NCBI GenBank assembly: GCA_002256425.1
Contig: NKIZ01000001.1
Coordinates: 744,001-808,000 of the forward strand
Direction of reading: 5' to 3'
Source: Alphaproteobacteria bacterium PA2
GTDB lineage: Bacteria; Pseudomonadota; Alphaproteobacteria; Caulobacterales; Caulobacteraceae
Length of the DNA stretch: 64,000 nt
Notes under the pieces: generated by a model
The model's database searches: none
Told to the model about the DNA's origin: nothing
What the model saw: only the letters and a program-made list of their open reading frames with translations
Shown here: positions 54,850-62,844 of the stretch, piece by piece
Position numbering within the stretch: the first letter of the stretch is position 1
Layout of the letters: the number at the start of each line of letters is the position of its first letter
Translations under genes and position numbers: made by a program

Positions 54850-55824
54850 ATGGCGCAAACAGGCATGTCTGTCCGGTTTGAAAAGACCGCCGCCACCCTT
54901 GGCGTTCTGGTCTGCTGCCTGATCCTGGCCGCCTGTTCCGGTCGCGATGGCGCCGACAAGCCTCCCGAGCCAGGCGACCAGGCTGTGGCCAGAATTGACG
55001 GGCGGACGGTCTGGGTGTCCGACGTCAAGCGCGAAGCCATAGCCCAGGGCCTCATCGGGGAAGGCGAACCTCTGGACGTGACCTCCGACCTGTTCCGGCG
55101 GGTCATGGACGAGGTGGTCGATCAGAAGCTTCTGGCGGCTGAGGCCCTGAAGCGGAAGATCGACAAGGACCCAGCAACCCAGCGCAGGTTGGCAGCAGCA
55201 CGGGAGCGGATCCTCGGCGACATGCTGGTGGAGTCCACCGTCTCGAGCGCGGTCAACGAGAACGCCATTCGCGGCCTCTATCAGGAGCAGCTCAAGCTTT
55301 CGAAACGCTCGGAGGAAATCCACGCCAGACAGATTGTGGTCGCAACGGCGCCCGAGGCCGAGGCGATCAAGAAGCTGCTCTCGACCGGCGCATCCTTTGA
55401 AGCCCTGGCCATGGAGAAGTCCACGGACGCAGCGACTCGCTTCAATGGGGGCGATCTGGGCTATTTCACCACAGACGTCATGCCGCCTGCCTATGAGGCC
55501 AATCTGAAGACCGCCAAGGTCGGACAGCTGGTCGGGCCCTTCCCCGTCGACGGCGGTCTGGCCCTGGTGAAGGTCGAGGATCGACGCCTTGAACAGCCGA
55601 TCACCCTGGAGGCGGCGCGGCCCCAGATCATCCGCTTCCTGACCTATGACCAGGTCCGGGACCTTCTTGAAAGGCTTCGCAGCCGCGCCAAGGTGCAGAC
55701 CCTCATCAAGGCGCCGCCGGAAGTCCCTGGCGCGCCCAAGGAGCCAGCCTCGGCCCAGGCCCCCAAGCCTGCCGCAGCGCCTTCCGTAACTTCCAAGCCA
55801 GTTCCAGCAGGGGCAATGCCATGA
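54850..55824 (+). CDS. Parvulin-type peptidyl-prolyl isomerase lipoprotein
   Basis: 324 aa. Lipoprotein signal with Leu-Ala-Ala-Cys (Cys29). A SurA/PrsA/EpsD-like N-terminal helical domain follows (about 45-145), then a parvulin domain (about 155-250) with Ala-Arg-Gln-Ile-Val and Gly-Gly-Asp-Leu-Gly-Tyr-Phe, and a C-terminal Ala/Pro/Lys-rich tail. It helps fold exported proteins. It overlaps argJ by four bases, a linkage known in alphaproteobacteria although the functions are unrelated. Confidence 0.87.
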   Translation: MAQTGMSVRFEKTAATLGVLVCCLILAACSGRDGADKPPEPGDQAVARIDGRTVWVSDVKREAIAQGLIGEGEPLDVTSDLFRRVMDEVVDQKLLAAEALKRKIDKDPATQRRLAAARERILGDMLVESTVSSAVNENAIRGLYQEQLKLSKRSEEIHARQIVVATAPEAEAIKKLLSTGASFEALAMEKSTDAATRFNGGDLGYFTTDVMPPAYEANLKTAKVGQLVGPFPVDGGLALVKVEDRRLEQPITLEAARPQIIRFLTYDQVRDLLERLRSRAKVQTLIKAPPEVPGAPKEPASAQAPKPAAAPSVTSKPVPAGAMP

Positions 55825-57236
55825 CCCGCCCACCCAAGTCGCCCAAGTCCCCGACCGGCCCGGTTGACGCTGTCGGCCAGACCCTGGAAAGGGCTCTGGA
55901 TCCCCTGACCTCGGCTTTGAAACGCGCCGGTCTGGCCCGGGGTGAAAAGCCCGCTGCAGCCACCCCAGCGCCGCCCAAACCCGGCAAGGCGGCGAAGTCC
56001 GCACTGCCGGTTTCGCCCCTGGCCGTGCCGTTTCCGGACATTTCCGTCATTCCAGGCGTTGAAATGGGCACGGGCACTGCCGGCTTCTACAAGCACGAGC
56101 GCCCCGACCTGCTGGTCATGCGGTTCGCCGAGGGCACTAACGCCGCCGGGGTCTTCACCCGCCATGGCGTCGGCTCGGCGCCAGTGGACTGGTGCAAGAA
56201 GCATCTGGCCGCCACCTCTGGCGCCAATGTCCGGGCCCTTGTTGTCAATGCCGGCTGCGCAAACTCCTTCACAGGCAAGCCCGGCGCCGATGCGGTCCGT
56301 CGCTATGCCTCAGCCATCGCCAAGCGGTTCGATTGCCGCCAGCGGGATGTGATGGTCGCCTCCACCGGCGTCATCGGCGTGCTCCTGGACGACTCAAAGA
56401 TCGTCCAGCGCCTGCCGGAGGTGGAGGCTGCCCTGCATGAAGATGGCTGGGCCGAAGCCGCCGCCGCCATCATGACCACAGACACCTTTCCCAAGGGGGC
56501 CTATGCGGAGGCGCTGATCGACGGCAGGAAGGTCAGGATCGCGGGGATCTGCAAGGGTTCAGGCATGATCGCGCCTGACATGGCCACCATGCTGGCCTTC
56601 GTGGCCACAGACGCCGCCATTGCGCCCGCCGCCCTCCAGACCCTGGTCAGCCTTTATACCCGCACGACCTTCAACTGCGTGACGGTGGACGGCGACCGAT
56701 CGACCAACGACACCCTTCTGCTCTTTGCGACCGGACAGTCTGACGCGCCGAAGATCAGCCGGGCAGGAGATCGCCGTCTGGCGGATTTCCGTGAAAAGCT
56801 GGAGGCCGTCCTGCTGGACCTGGCCCAGCAACTTGTCCGGGACGGCGAGGGCGCGTCGAAATTCGTCAAGGTGACCATTACCGGCGCCGAGAGCCCGGCC
56901 TCGGCCCGAAAGATTGCCCGGACCATCGCCGAGAGCCCCCTGGTCAAGACCGCCTTCGCCGGCGAGGACGCCAACTGGGGCCGGATCGTCATGGCTGTAG
57001 GCCGCGCTGACGAGCCCATCGACCGCGACCGGATCAAGGTCCAGTTCGGACCGCTTGTCGCCGCACAGGATGGCCTGATCTCGCCCACCTATGACGAGGC
57101 CAGGATGAGCGCCTACATGAAGAACGCCGAGCTTGAGGTCAGCGTTGACGTCGGCGTCGGCAAGGGCGCCGCCACGGTCTGGACCTGCGACCTGACCAAG
57201 CAGTACGTGGCGATCAACGGGGACTATCGGTCATAG
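55821..57236 (+). CDS. argJ: Bifunctional glutamate N-acetyltransferase / ornithine acetyltransferase
   Basis: 471 aa; about 65 more than usual because of an N-terminal Pro/Ala/Lys-rich extension (residues 1-75) before the conserved domain begins (Ile-Pro-Gly-Val-Glu-Met-Gly). It recycles the acetyl group from N-acetylornithine to glutamate in arginine synthesis. The autocleavage nucleophile is Thr256 in Met-Ala-Thr-Met-Leu; other motifs are Asn-Ala-Gly-Cys-Ala-Asn, Gly-Glu-Gly-Ala-Ser-Lys-Phe and the C-terminal Tyr-Arg-Ser. The ATGA overlap with the isomerase gene fixes the long start. Confidence 0.92.
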   Translation: MTRPPKSPKSPTGPVDAVGQTLERALDPLTSALKRAGLARGEKPAAATPAPPKPGKAAKSALPVSPLAVPFPDISVIPGVEMGTGTAGFYKHERPDLLVMRFAEGTNAAGVFTRHGVGSAPVDWCKKHLAATSGANVRALVVNAGCANSFTGKPGADAVRRYASAIAKRFDCRQRDVMVASTGVIGVLLDDSKIVQRLPEVEAALHEDGWAEAAAAIMTTDTFPKGAYAEALIDGRKVRIAGICKGSGMIAPDMATMLAFVATDAAIAPAALQTLVSLYTRTTFNCVTVDGDRSTNDTLLLFATGQSDAPKISRAGDRRLADFREKLEAVLLDLAQQLVRDGEGASKFVKVTITGAESPASARKIARTIAESPLVKTAFAGEDANWGRIVMAVGRADEPIDRDRIKVQFGPLVAAQDGLISPTYDEARMSAYMKNAELEVSVDVGVGKGAATVWTCDLTKQYVAINGDYRS

Positions 57237-57314
57237 GCAACCTTCAAGGTGGTTTGGCCAGAACACTCTATTGAGGATTGAGATTCCTCCGCCCTTCCTG
57301 AATAGTGGCTCTCC

Positions 57315-59288
57315 ATGCTGGAAGTTCGGTGGAGAAGGTCTGTGCGAAACTGGTTGGGTGTGCTGGCGACCGTTCTGCTGGCTGGAAGCGCGTGGGGCGC
57401 CCCTCCGGTTGAAGTCTATGGACGGCTTCCGGCAATTGATTTCATAGAGCTTTCGGAGTCCGGAGAGCGTTTCGCCCTCGTCGCGAGGGTTGGCGAGAAC
57501 CGACGGCTGTTTGTGCGGAAGGCCGATGGCCAGGCCGAGTTCGTCACCAATCTTGAGCCTGGCAAGGTCAGGAATATCGAGTGGGGTGGAGACCGGCACC
57601 TCTTTGTCTTTGGCAGTACGACGATCAGCGCGCCGATGGACGGGCTCTCGACCCGGGAATGGGCGGGCGGCGCCCATCTCGATCTTCAGACCCGCAAGGC
57701 CTTCCCCCTGCTGCTCAATTCCCATGTCTTCACCCACGCCGTGTTTGGTTGGTACGGGGTGCGGGAAGTGGGCGGCCGCAGCTATGCCTATGTCGGTGCG
57801 ATTACCCAGGAGGACCTGGCGCCTCGCGTGGTCATGGAGGGAAACGCCACGCACTACACGGTCTATCCGAAGCTTATCCGGATTGATCTTGAGACCGGTA
57901 AGCCGGAGTATGTGGTCCGCAACATCAGGGGGTCCAGCCAGTGGATCGTCGGCGAAGGCGGCGACGTCCTGCTGACCTGGGAACGGGATCCCCGGGGAGA
58001 GGTCTACAGGCTATACCGCGGTCGTGGAGGTGTTCCGGCGATCGTTTCGCGGATAGATGATGACACCACCGTGGATCTGCAGGGGCTGGGCCGAACCGCT
58101 GACAGCGTCCTTGTGGAAGAAGCCACAGAAGACACCTTCCAGCTGAAGGAAGTGGTTCCGGGCGCTGTCGGCGATGGCGTCATACTCAGTCGCGACGACA
58201 ATACGGCCACCGGGATCTATGACCGCAAGACCCACCTGCTGATCGGCGTGCGATCTGACAGTGGTGCGACGATCGAACTCTTTGAACCGGCTCTGCAACG
58301 GCGGGTGGACGCGGCGCGGAAGGCCTTTCCGGGTCTGCGCAGTTCACTGGTGTCCTATGGCCAGAACTTCGACCGGATGGTTTTCCTGACGGACGGCCCC
58401 AATGACGCCGGCACCTATTGGCTGGTGGACATCGCCAAGCGGTCCGCCGTGCCCATCGGGCGGGTCTATCCTGATATCGGTGAGACTGATGTCGGCCTGT
58501 CCAGGACCGTGGACTACAAGGCGGCGGATGGCCTGGCCATGGATGGTGTCCTGACCCTGCCTCCTGGCAAGGATCCCCGGAACCTCCCGCTCGTCGTCCT
58601 TCCCCATGGCGGCCCCATTGTCGCGGGGGATGAACCCGGGTTCGACTGGTGGGCTCAGGCCTTTGCTTCCAGAGGATATGCCGTCTTCCAGCCAAACTAT
58701 CGGGGAACCCTCGGTCGCGGTGAGGCCTTCCGCAAGGCTGCCAGCGGCGAGTTCGGGCGCAAGATGCAGACGGACATTTCAGACGGCGTCAAAGCCCTGG
58801 CGGCTCAGGGCATAATCGATCCCAAACGCGCCTGCATCGTCGGAGCCAGCTATGGCGGATATGCGGCTCTGGCCGGGGTGACGGTGGAGCAGGGCCGATA
58901 TCGCTGCAGCGTGTCCGTCGCTGGCATAGCCGACCTCTCCCAGTTTCAGAACTGGGTCTCGGAACAGTCCGGAGACAACCGCAGCTCCCGCGCCTTCTGG
59001 AAAGACCTCATGGGCGCTGCAGGGGGGCAGGACCTGGCGGCGATTTCACCAGCCCGCCTTGCGGCCAGGACAGATGCTCCTGTCCTGCTGATCCATGGCG
59101 ACGATGACTCCGTCGTGCCCATCGAACAGAGCAGAGCCATGGAGCGGGCATTGAAGGCGGCAGGCAAGCCTGTCGAATTCCTGGCCATGTCGGGTGAGGA
59201 CCATTGGCTGTCCAAGGAGCCCACCCGTCAGGCCATGCTCAAGGCGGCGGTCGCCTTCGTCGAGAAGCACAATCCCGCCGCCCTTTAG
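57315..59288 (+). CDS. S9 family (prolyl oligopeptidase) secreted peptidase
   Basis: 657 aa. Signal peptide ending Ser-Ala-Trp-Gly-Ala near residue 29. N-terminal beta-propeller-like half (to about 395), then the alpha/beta hydrolase domain with Ser512 (Gly-Ala-Ser-Tyr-Gly-Gly), Asp598 (His-Gly-Asp-Asp-Asp) and His630 (Glu-Asp-His-Trp). Acylaminoacyl or dipeptidyl peptidase type; likely periplasmic. Confidence 0.9.
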   Translation: MLEVRWRRSVRNWLGVLATVLLAGSAWGAPPVEVYGRLPAIDFIELSESGERFALVARVGENRRLFVRKADGQAEFVTNLEPGKVRNIEWGGDRHLFVFGSTTISAPMDGLSTREWAGGAHLDLQTRKAFPLLLNSHVFTHAVFGWYGVREVGGRSYAYVGAITQEDLAPRVVMEGNATHYTVYPKLIRIDLETGKPEYVVRNIRGSSQWIVGEGGDVLLTWERDPRGEVYRLYRGRGGVPAIVSRIDDDTTVDLQGLGRTADSVLVEEATEDTFQLKEVVPGAVGDGVILSRDDNTATGIYDRKTHLLIGVRSDSGATIELFEPALQRRVDAARKAFPGLRSSLVSYGQNFDRMVFLTDGPNDAGTYWLVDIAKRSAVPIGRVYPDIGETDVGLSRTVDYKAADGLAMDGVLTLPPGKDPRNLPLVVLPHGGPIVAGDEPGFDWWAQAFASRGYAVFQPNYRGTLGRGEAFRKAASGEFGRKMQTDISDGVKALAAQGIIDPKRACIVGASYGGYAALAGVTVEQGRYRCSVSVAGIADLSQFQNWVSEQSGDNRSSRAFWKDLMGAAGGQDLAAISPARLAARTDAPVLLIHGDDDSVVPIEQSRAMERALKAAGKPVEFLAMSGEDHWLSKEPTRQAMLKAAVAFVEKHNPAAL

Positions 59289-59300
59289 CCTTCGTGTGAA

Positions 59301-60779
59301 CTAGTCCACCGGGCTCCAGCGCTTGGCCGGTTCGGCCGCCCGCTTGGGACCCTGGAACTTGGCCTGGCTGATGGGGGTGGTTGAGGCGCGCTCGCCGTTC
59401 GGACGGCCGCCACCCTGACTTCCACCCTGGCCACCGCCACTGCCGCCGGCGCGGGCCGGACGGTTGCGTTGCTTGCGCAGGCCCGGAGGCAGGTCCGAGC
59501 GACCTTCCGGTTTGCGCTCGCCGCCGCCGCCATTGCGTCCGCCACGGTTCTGGTCACGTCCGCCGCCATTGCCGCCGCGCTCGCCCCGCTCACGCTCACC
59601 TGCCGGCGCTTCGGCGGGCATGTGGGCGGTCATGACGGAGAGGCCGCGATCGCCGCGACGATCTTCGGACGGAATGGTCTGACGGGTGACCTTCTGGATA
59701 TCGCGCAGCAGATTGCGTTCTTCCTCGCCGCAGAAGGCGACCGCCGAGCCGCCGGCGCCGGCGCGGGCCGTCCGGCCGATCCGGTGGACATAGCTTTCGG
59801 GCACATTGGGCAGTTCAAACTGGACCACGTGGGTCACGGCGTCGATGTCGATGCCCCGGGCGGCGATATCGGTAGCCACCAGGGCGCGGACTTCACCGGC
59901 CTTGAAGGCGGCCAGGGCGCGTTCCCGCTGACCCTGACTCTTGTCGCCATGGATCGAAGCGGCTTCGACGCCGCCCTGTTCCAGGGACTTGGCCACCCGG
60001 TCGGCGCCGCGCTTGGTGCGGGTGAAGACGATGACGCGCTTGAAGTCCTTTTCCGCGAAAAGTTCGGCCAGCAGGGCGCGCTTGCGGGCGCTCTCCACGA
60101 AGATGACCTTCTGGTTGACCTTTTCCACCGTGGTGGCCTGGGGTGTGACCGAGACCTTCAGGGGATTGGGGTTGAGCAGCTCGCCCGCCAGCTTGCCGAT
60201 TTCGGTGGGCATGGTGGCCGAGAAGAACAGGTTCTGGCGTTCCTTGGGCAGGTATTTCACCAGCTTGCGGATCGGCACGATGAAGCCCATGTCGAGCATC
60301 TGGTCGGCCTCATCGAGGACGAAGATCTCGACGCCGGCCAGGGTGATGGTCTTCTCGCCCAGGTGGTCGAGCAGGCGGCCGGGGGTGGCGACCAGCACGT
60401 CGACGCCGGGCGCCAGGGCGCGCATCTGGCCGCCATACTTCACGCCGCCGAAGACGACAGCGACGGAGACGCCCATGTGCTTGCCATAGGTCTTGAAGCT
60501 TTCGCCGATCTGGGTGGCCAGTTCGCGGGTGGGCGACAGGACCAGGACGCGGCAGGAGCGGCGATGGGCGGGTTTGCGGTCAGCGGCCAGGCGCTGGAGG
60601 ATGGGCAGGGCGAAGGCGGCGGTCTTGCCGGTGCCCGTCTGGGCGATGCCCAGCAGGTCCTTGCCGGCCATGACGCCGGGGATGGCCTGGGCCTGGATGG
60701 GCGTAGGCTTGGTGTAGCCCTCGTCGGCAAGCGCCTTGAGCAGGGACTTGTCGAGGCCGAGGTCGGAAAATTGAGTCAA
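59301..60779 (-). CDS. DEAD-box RNA helicase, RhlE type
   Basis: 492 aa. Motifs: Q motif with Phe-Ser-Asp-Leu-Gly-Leu, motif I [26 protein letters not shown] and His-Arg-Ile-Gly-Arg-Thr-Ala-Arg. The C-terminal 110 residues are a Gly/Arg/Asn-rich low-complexity tail typical of RhlE-type RNA binding. Converges on the S9 peptidase gene. Confidence 0.93.
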   Translation of the reverse strand: MTQFSDLGLDKSLLKALADEGYTKPTPIQAQAIPGVMAGKDLLGIAQTGTGKTAAFALPILQRLAADRKPAHRRSCRVLVLSPTRELATQIGESFKTYGKHMGVSVAVVFGGVKYGGQMRALAPGVDVLVATPGRLLDHLGEKTITLAGVEIFVLDEADQMLDMGFIVPIRKLVKYLPKERQNLFFSATMPTEIGKLAGELLNPNPLKVSVTPQATTVEKVNQKVIFVESARKRALLAELFAEKDFKRVIVFTRTKRGADRVAKSLEQGGVEAASIHGDKSQGQRERALAAFKAGEVRALVATDIAARGIDIDAVTHVVQFELPNVPESYVHRIGRTARAGAGGSAVAFCGEEERNLLRDIQKVTRQTIPSEDRRGDRGLSVMTAHMPAEAPAGERERGERGGNGGGRDQNRGGRNGGGGERKPEGRSDLPPGLRKQRNRPARAGGSGGGQGGSQGGGRPNGERASTTPISQAKFQGPKRAAEPAKRWSPVD

Positions 60780-61076
60780 ACTTCTAGTCTTTCACAAATG
60801 CGCCGAAAGCGGCCTCAAGCCACTGGCCTGGGTCGCGGAGCGCGGGTCATTTTAGGAAAGCCCCCGCGTGGCGGGACGATCGATGCGATCTCTTCAGGGC
60901 GCTCGACAGTTTGGACCGATCAATAGGGCCAACACGCGACTGGAACGCCGATATCGCCGCAAATGCTGCAGCGCAGCGGGGAAGTGGGCTTTTCCTGCGG
61001 GAAAGTCAAGGTCTTAGGCTGGGCAGGTCATTCTGGCGCCCTTGCCAAGGCGGCTGACTTCCGCGATGGACGGAGA

Positions 61077-61487
61077 ATGTCTGATGCGAAAAACCTGCTT
61101 CTGGTCGCCGCCGCCGCCCTGATCGATGTGGATGGCCGGGTGCTGATCTGTCAGCGTCCGCCGGGCAAGGCCCTGGCCGGATTGTGGGAGTTTCCGGGCG
61201 GCAAGGTGGAGGCGGGTGAGACCCCGGAAGCCTGCCTGATCCGCGAGCTCAACGAGGAGCTGGGGATCACCGTCAGCCAGTCGTGTCTGGCCCCCTTCGT
61301 TTTTGCAACCCACGATTATGAGTCTTTTCACCTTCTGATGCCATTGTTCCTCTGTCGTCGCTGGGAAGGTCTCGTGACGGCCAAGGAGCATACAGCGTTA
61401 GCATGGGTGAAGCCCGCCAAACTGACGGACTACCCGATGCCTCCGGCCGACGCGCCGCTGGTCGCCTGGCTGCGCGATCTCATCTGA
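61077..61487 (+). CDS. mutT: MutT-type Nudix hydrolase (8-oxo-dGTP diphosphatase family)
   Basis: 136 aa from the ATG at 61077, with GGAG close upstream. Nudix box: Gly-Gly-Lys-Val-Glu-Ala-Gly-Glu-Thr-Pro-Glu, then Arg-Glu-Leu-x-Glu-Glu-Leu-Gly. Leu-Trp-Glu-Phe-Pro-Gly-Gly just before it is the MutT signature. It would remove 8-oxo-dGTP from the nucleotide pool. The stop overlaps the beginning of the pilin frame. Confidence 0.9.
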   Translation: MSDAKNLLLVAAAALIDVDGRVLICQRPPGKALAGLWEFPGGKVEAGETPEACLIRELNEELGITVSQSCLAPFVFATHDYESFHLLMPLFLCRRWEGLVTAKEHTALAWVKPAKLTDYPMPPADAPLVAWLRDLI

Positions 61488-61636
61488 AGCGGTTCCTGGC
61501 CGATGAGCGGGGCGCGACCATGATCGAGTATGCCGTGATCCTGGGCGTGCTGGGTCTCAGCCTTGTGGCCACCTTTGGTCGGGCTCAAGCCGTTCTGATC
61601 AACCTGATCAACAACTCCATCTCGGTCATGCCCTGA
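61484..61636 (+). CDS. Flp-family type IVb prepilin, non-canonical start
   Basis: 50 aa if read from a CTG at 61484. Class-III prepilin leader Leu-Lys-Arg-Phe-Leu-Ala-Asp-Glu-Arg-Gly, cleavage after Gly10, and Glu at mature position 5 followed by Tyr, then a hydrophobic helix of about 20 residues. The only in-frame ATGs are one inside the mature region (which would lose the cleavage site) and one at 61403, deep inside mutT. The reading frame is intact, so it looks functional, possibly coupled to mutT translation. Confidence 0.75.
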   Translation: MKRFLADERGATMIEYAVILGVLGLSLVATFGRAQAVLINLINNSISVMP

Positions 61637-61678
61637 TAGCCCCTCGACAAGCGCGGCATTTCGCCTTGTCCTAGGTCC

Positions 61679-62572
61679 GTGGAAAACCCGGAAGACCTCA
61701 ACTGGTTCGCAGACTTCCTGTCCAGCGAAGGCCTGCCGACATCCTTCTCGGATGTCCTCCACACTGTTGTTAAGCCCCTGGCCGAACAGATTGCGGCATC
61801 GCAAAGAACCCTCCGTCGGGTCGGTCTGTGCGGCGCCCAGGGCAGCGGCAAGTCGACCCTGACCTCCGCCCTTGCCCGGATGCTGCAGGACAAGGGCCTG
61901 ACGGTGTCCGTCCTGTCCCTGGATGATCTCTACCTCTCCCGGGCGCACCGCCAGGAGCTTGCCCGGCTGACGCATCCTCTCCTGGCGACACGGGGTGTCC
62001 CGGGCACCCACGATGTCGCCCTGGGAATTCAGGTTCTTGAAGCCCTGCTCATGCCCGGCGTGACGCCGCTGCCGCGCTTTGACAAGGCCACCGACGATCC
62101 CGTTCCGCAATCAGCATGGCCCCGCCTGACCGGGCCCGTGGACGTCCTGCTGTTTGAAGGATGGTGTATCGGTGCGCGTCCCCAGCCTGACGCGGACCTT
62201 GCGATCCCGATCAATGCCCTCGAGCGGGACGAAGACCCCGATGGCCGCTGGCGCACCTATGTGAATGAGCAGCTTAAAGAAGCGTACGCCGACCTGTTCT
62301 CGAAACTGGATCTCCTGGTCTTTCTGCGGGCCCCCGATTTTGGCGTGGTGGCCGGGTGGCGTCTGGAGCAGGAGGAAAAGCTCCGCGCCCGCCGGCTGGA
62401 AGCGGGCGCTGCTACTGACGGCCTGATGGATGAAGCCGGCGTCCGCCGGTTCGTCGCCCACTATGAACGGGTGACCCGCGCCCTGCTGAAGGAGGCGCCG
62501 GATCGGGCCGATGTCCTGGTCAGGCTCGCCGCCGACAGGTCCGTGAGCGAGGTCCGCTTCAGACCAGGCTAG
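61679..62572 (+). CDS. Glycerate 3-kinase-like P-loop kinase
   Basis: 297 aa from a GTG. P-loop Gly-Ala-Gln-Gly-Ser-Gly-Lys-Ser-Thr near residue 52, Ser-Leu-Asp-Asp-Leu-Tyr-Leu-Ser near 80, Gly-Thr-His-Asp near 110, Phe-Asp-Lys near 130 and Phe-Glu-Gly-Trp-Cys-Ile-Gly near 160. This is the plant/YggC-type D-glycerate 3-kinase pattern, distinct from GarK. It would make 3-phosphoglycerate from glycerate. Confidence 0.83.
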   Translation: MENPEDLNWFADFLSSEGLPTSFSDVLHTVVKPLAEQIAASQRTLRRVGLCGAQGSGKSTLTSALARMLQDKGLTVSVLSLDDLYLSRAHRQELARLTHPLLATRGVPGTHDVALGIQVLEALLMPGVTPLPRFDKATDDPVPQSAWPRLTGPVDVLLFEGWCIGARPQPDADLAIPINALERDEDPDGRWRTYVNEQLKEAYADLFSKLDLLVFLRAPDFGVVAGWRLEQEEKLRARRLEAGAATDGLMDEAGVRRFVAHYERVTRALLKEAPDRADVLVRLAADRSVSEVRFRPG

Positions 62573-62844
62573 TCAATCTGGGAGTAGAGGCCCCGCGCCT
62601 CCTCCGGAGGGCCCCGTCGGTCCCCAACGCCTTCGACACGAATGGCCACGATCCTTCCGCCGTTGGCGAAGACCAGACTGTCCCCCGGCTTGACCGGTCG
62701 GGCGCACTTGTCGATCCGGCTTTCCTGGCCTGAACGGGTCAGTCTGACCTTGCCTTCATCGAGGAATTTGGCGGCCAGGGATCGCGTCTTGAAGAACCGC
62801 GCACGCCACAACCAGACATCGGCCCTGACCGACGCCTCCGTCAT
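62569..62844 (-). CDS. S4-domain RNA-binding protein (Hsp15-like)
   Basis: 91 aa. A single S4 domain: Val-Arg-Ala-Asp-Val-Trp-Leu-Trp, Arg-Phe-Phe-Lys-Thr-Arg, Gly-Lys-Val-Arg and Lys-Pro-Gly-Asp. Hsp15 relatives bind stalled large ribosomal subunits. It overlaps the upstream helicase stop by four bases and converges on the kinase gene. Confidence 0.87.
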   Translation of the reverse strand: MTEASVRADVWLWRARFFKTRSLAAKFLDEGKVRLTRSGQESRIDKCARPVKPGDSLVFANGGRIVAIRVEGVGDRRGPPEEARGLYSQID

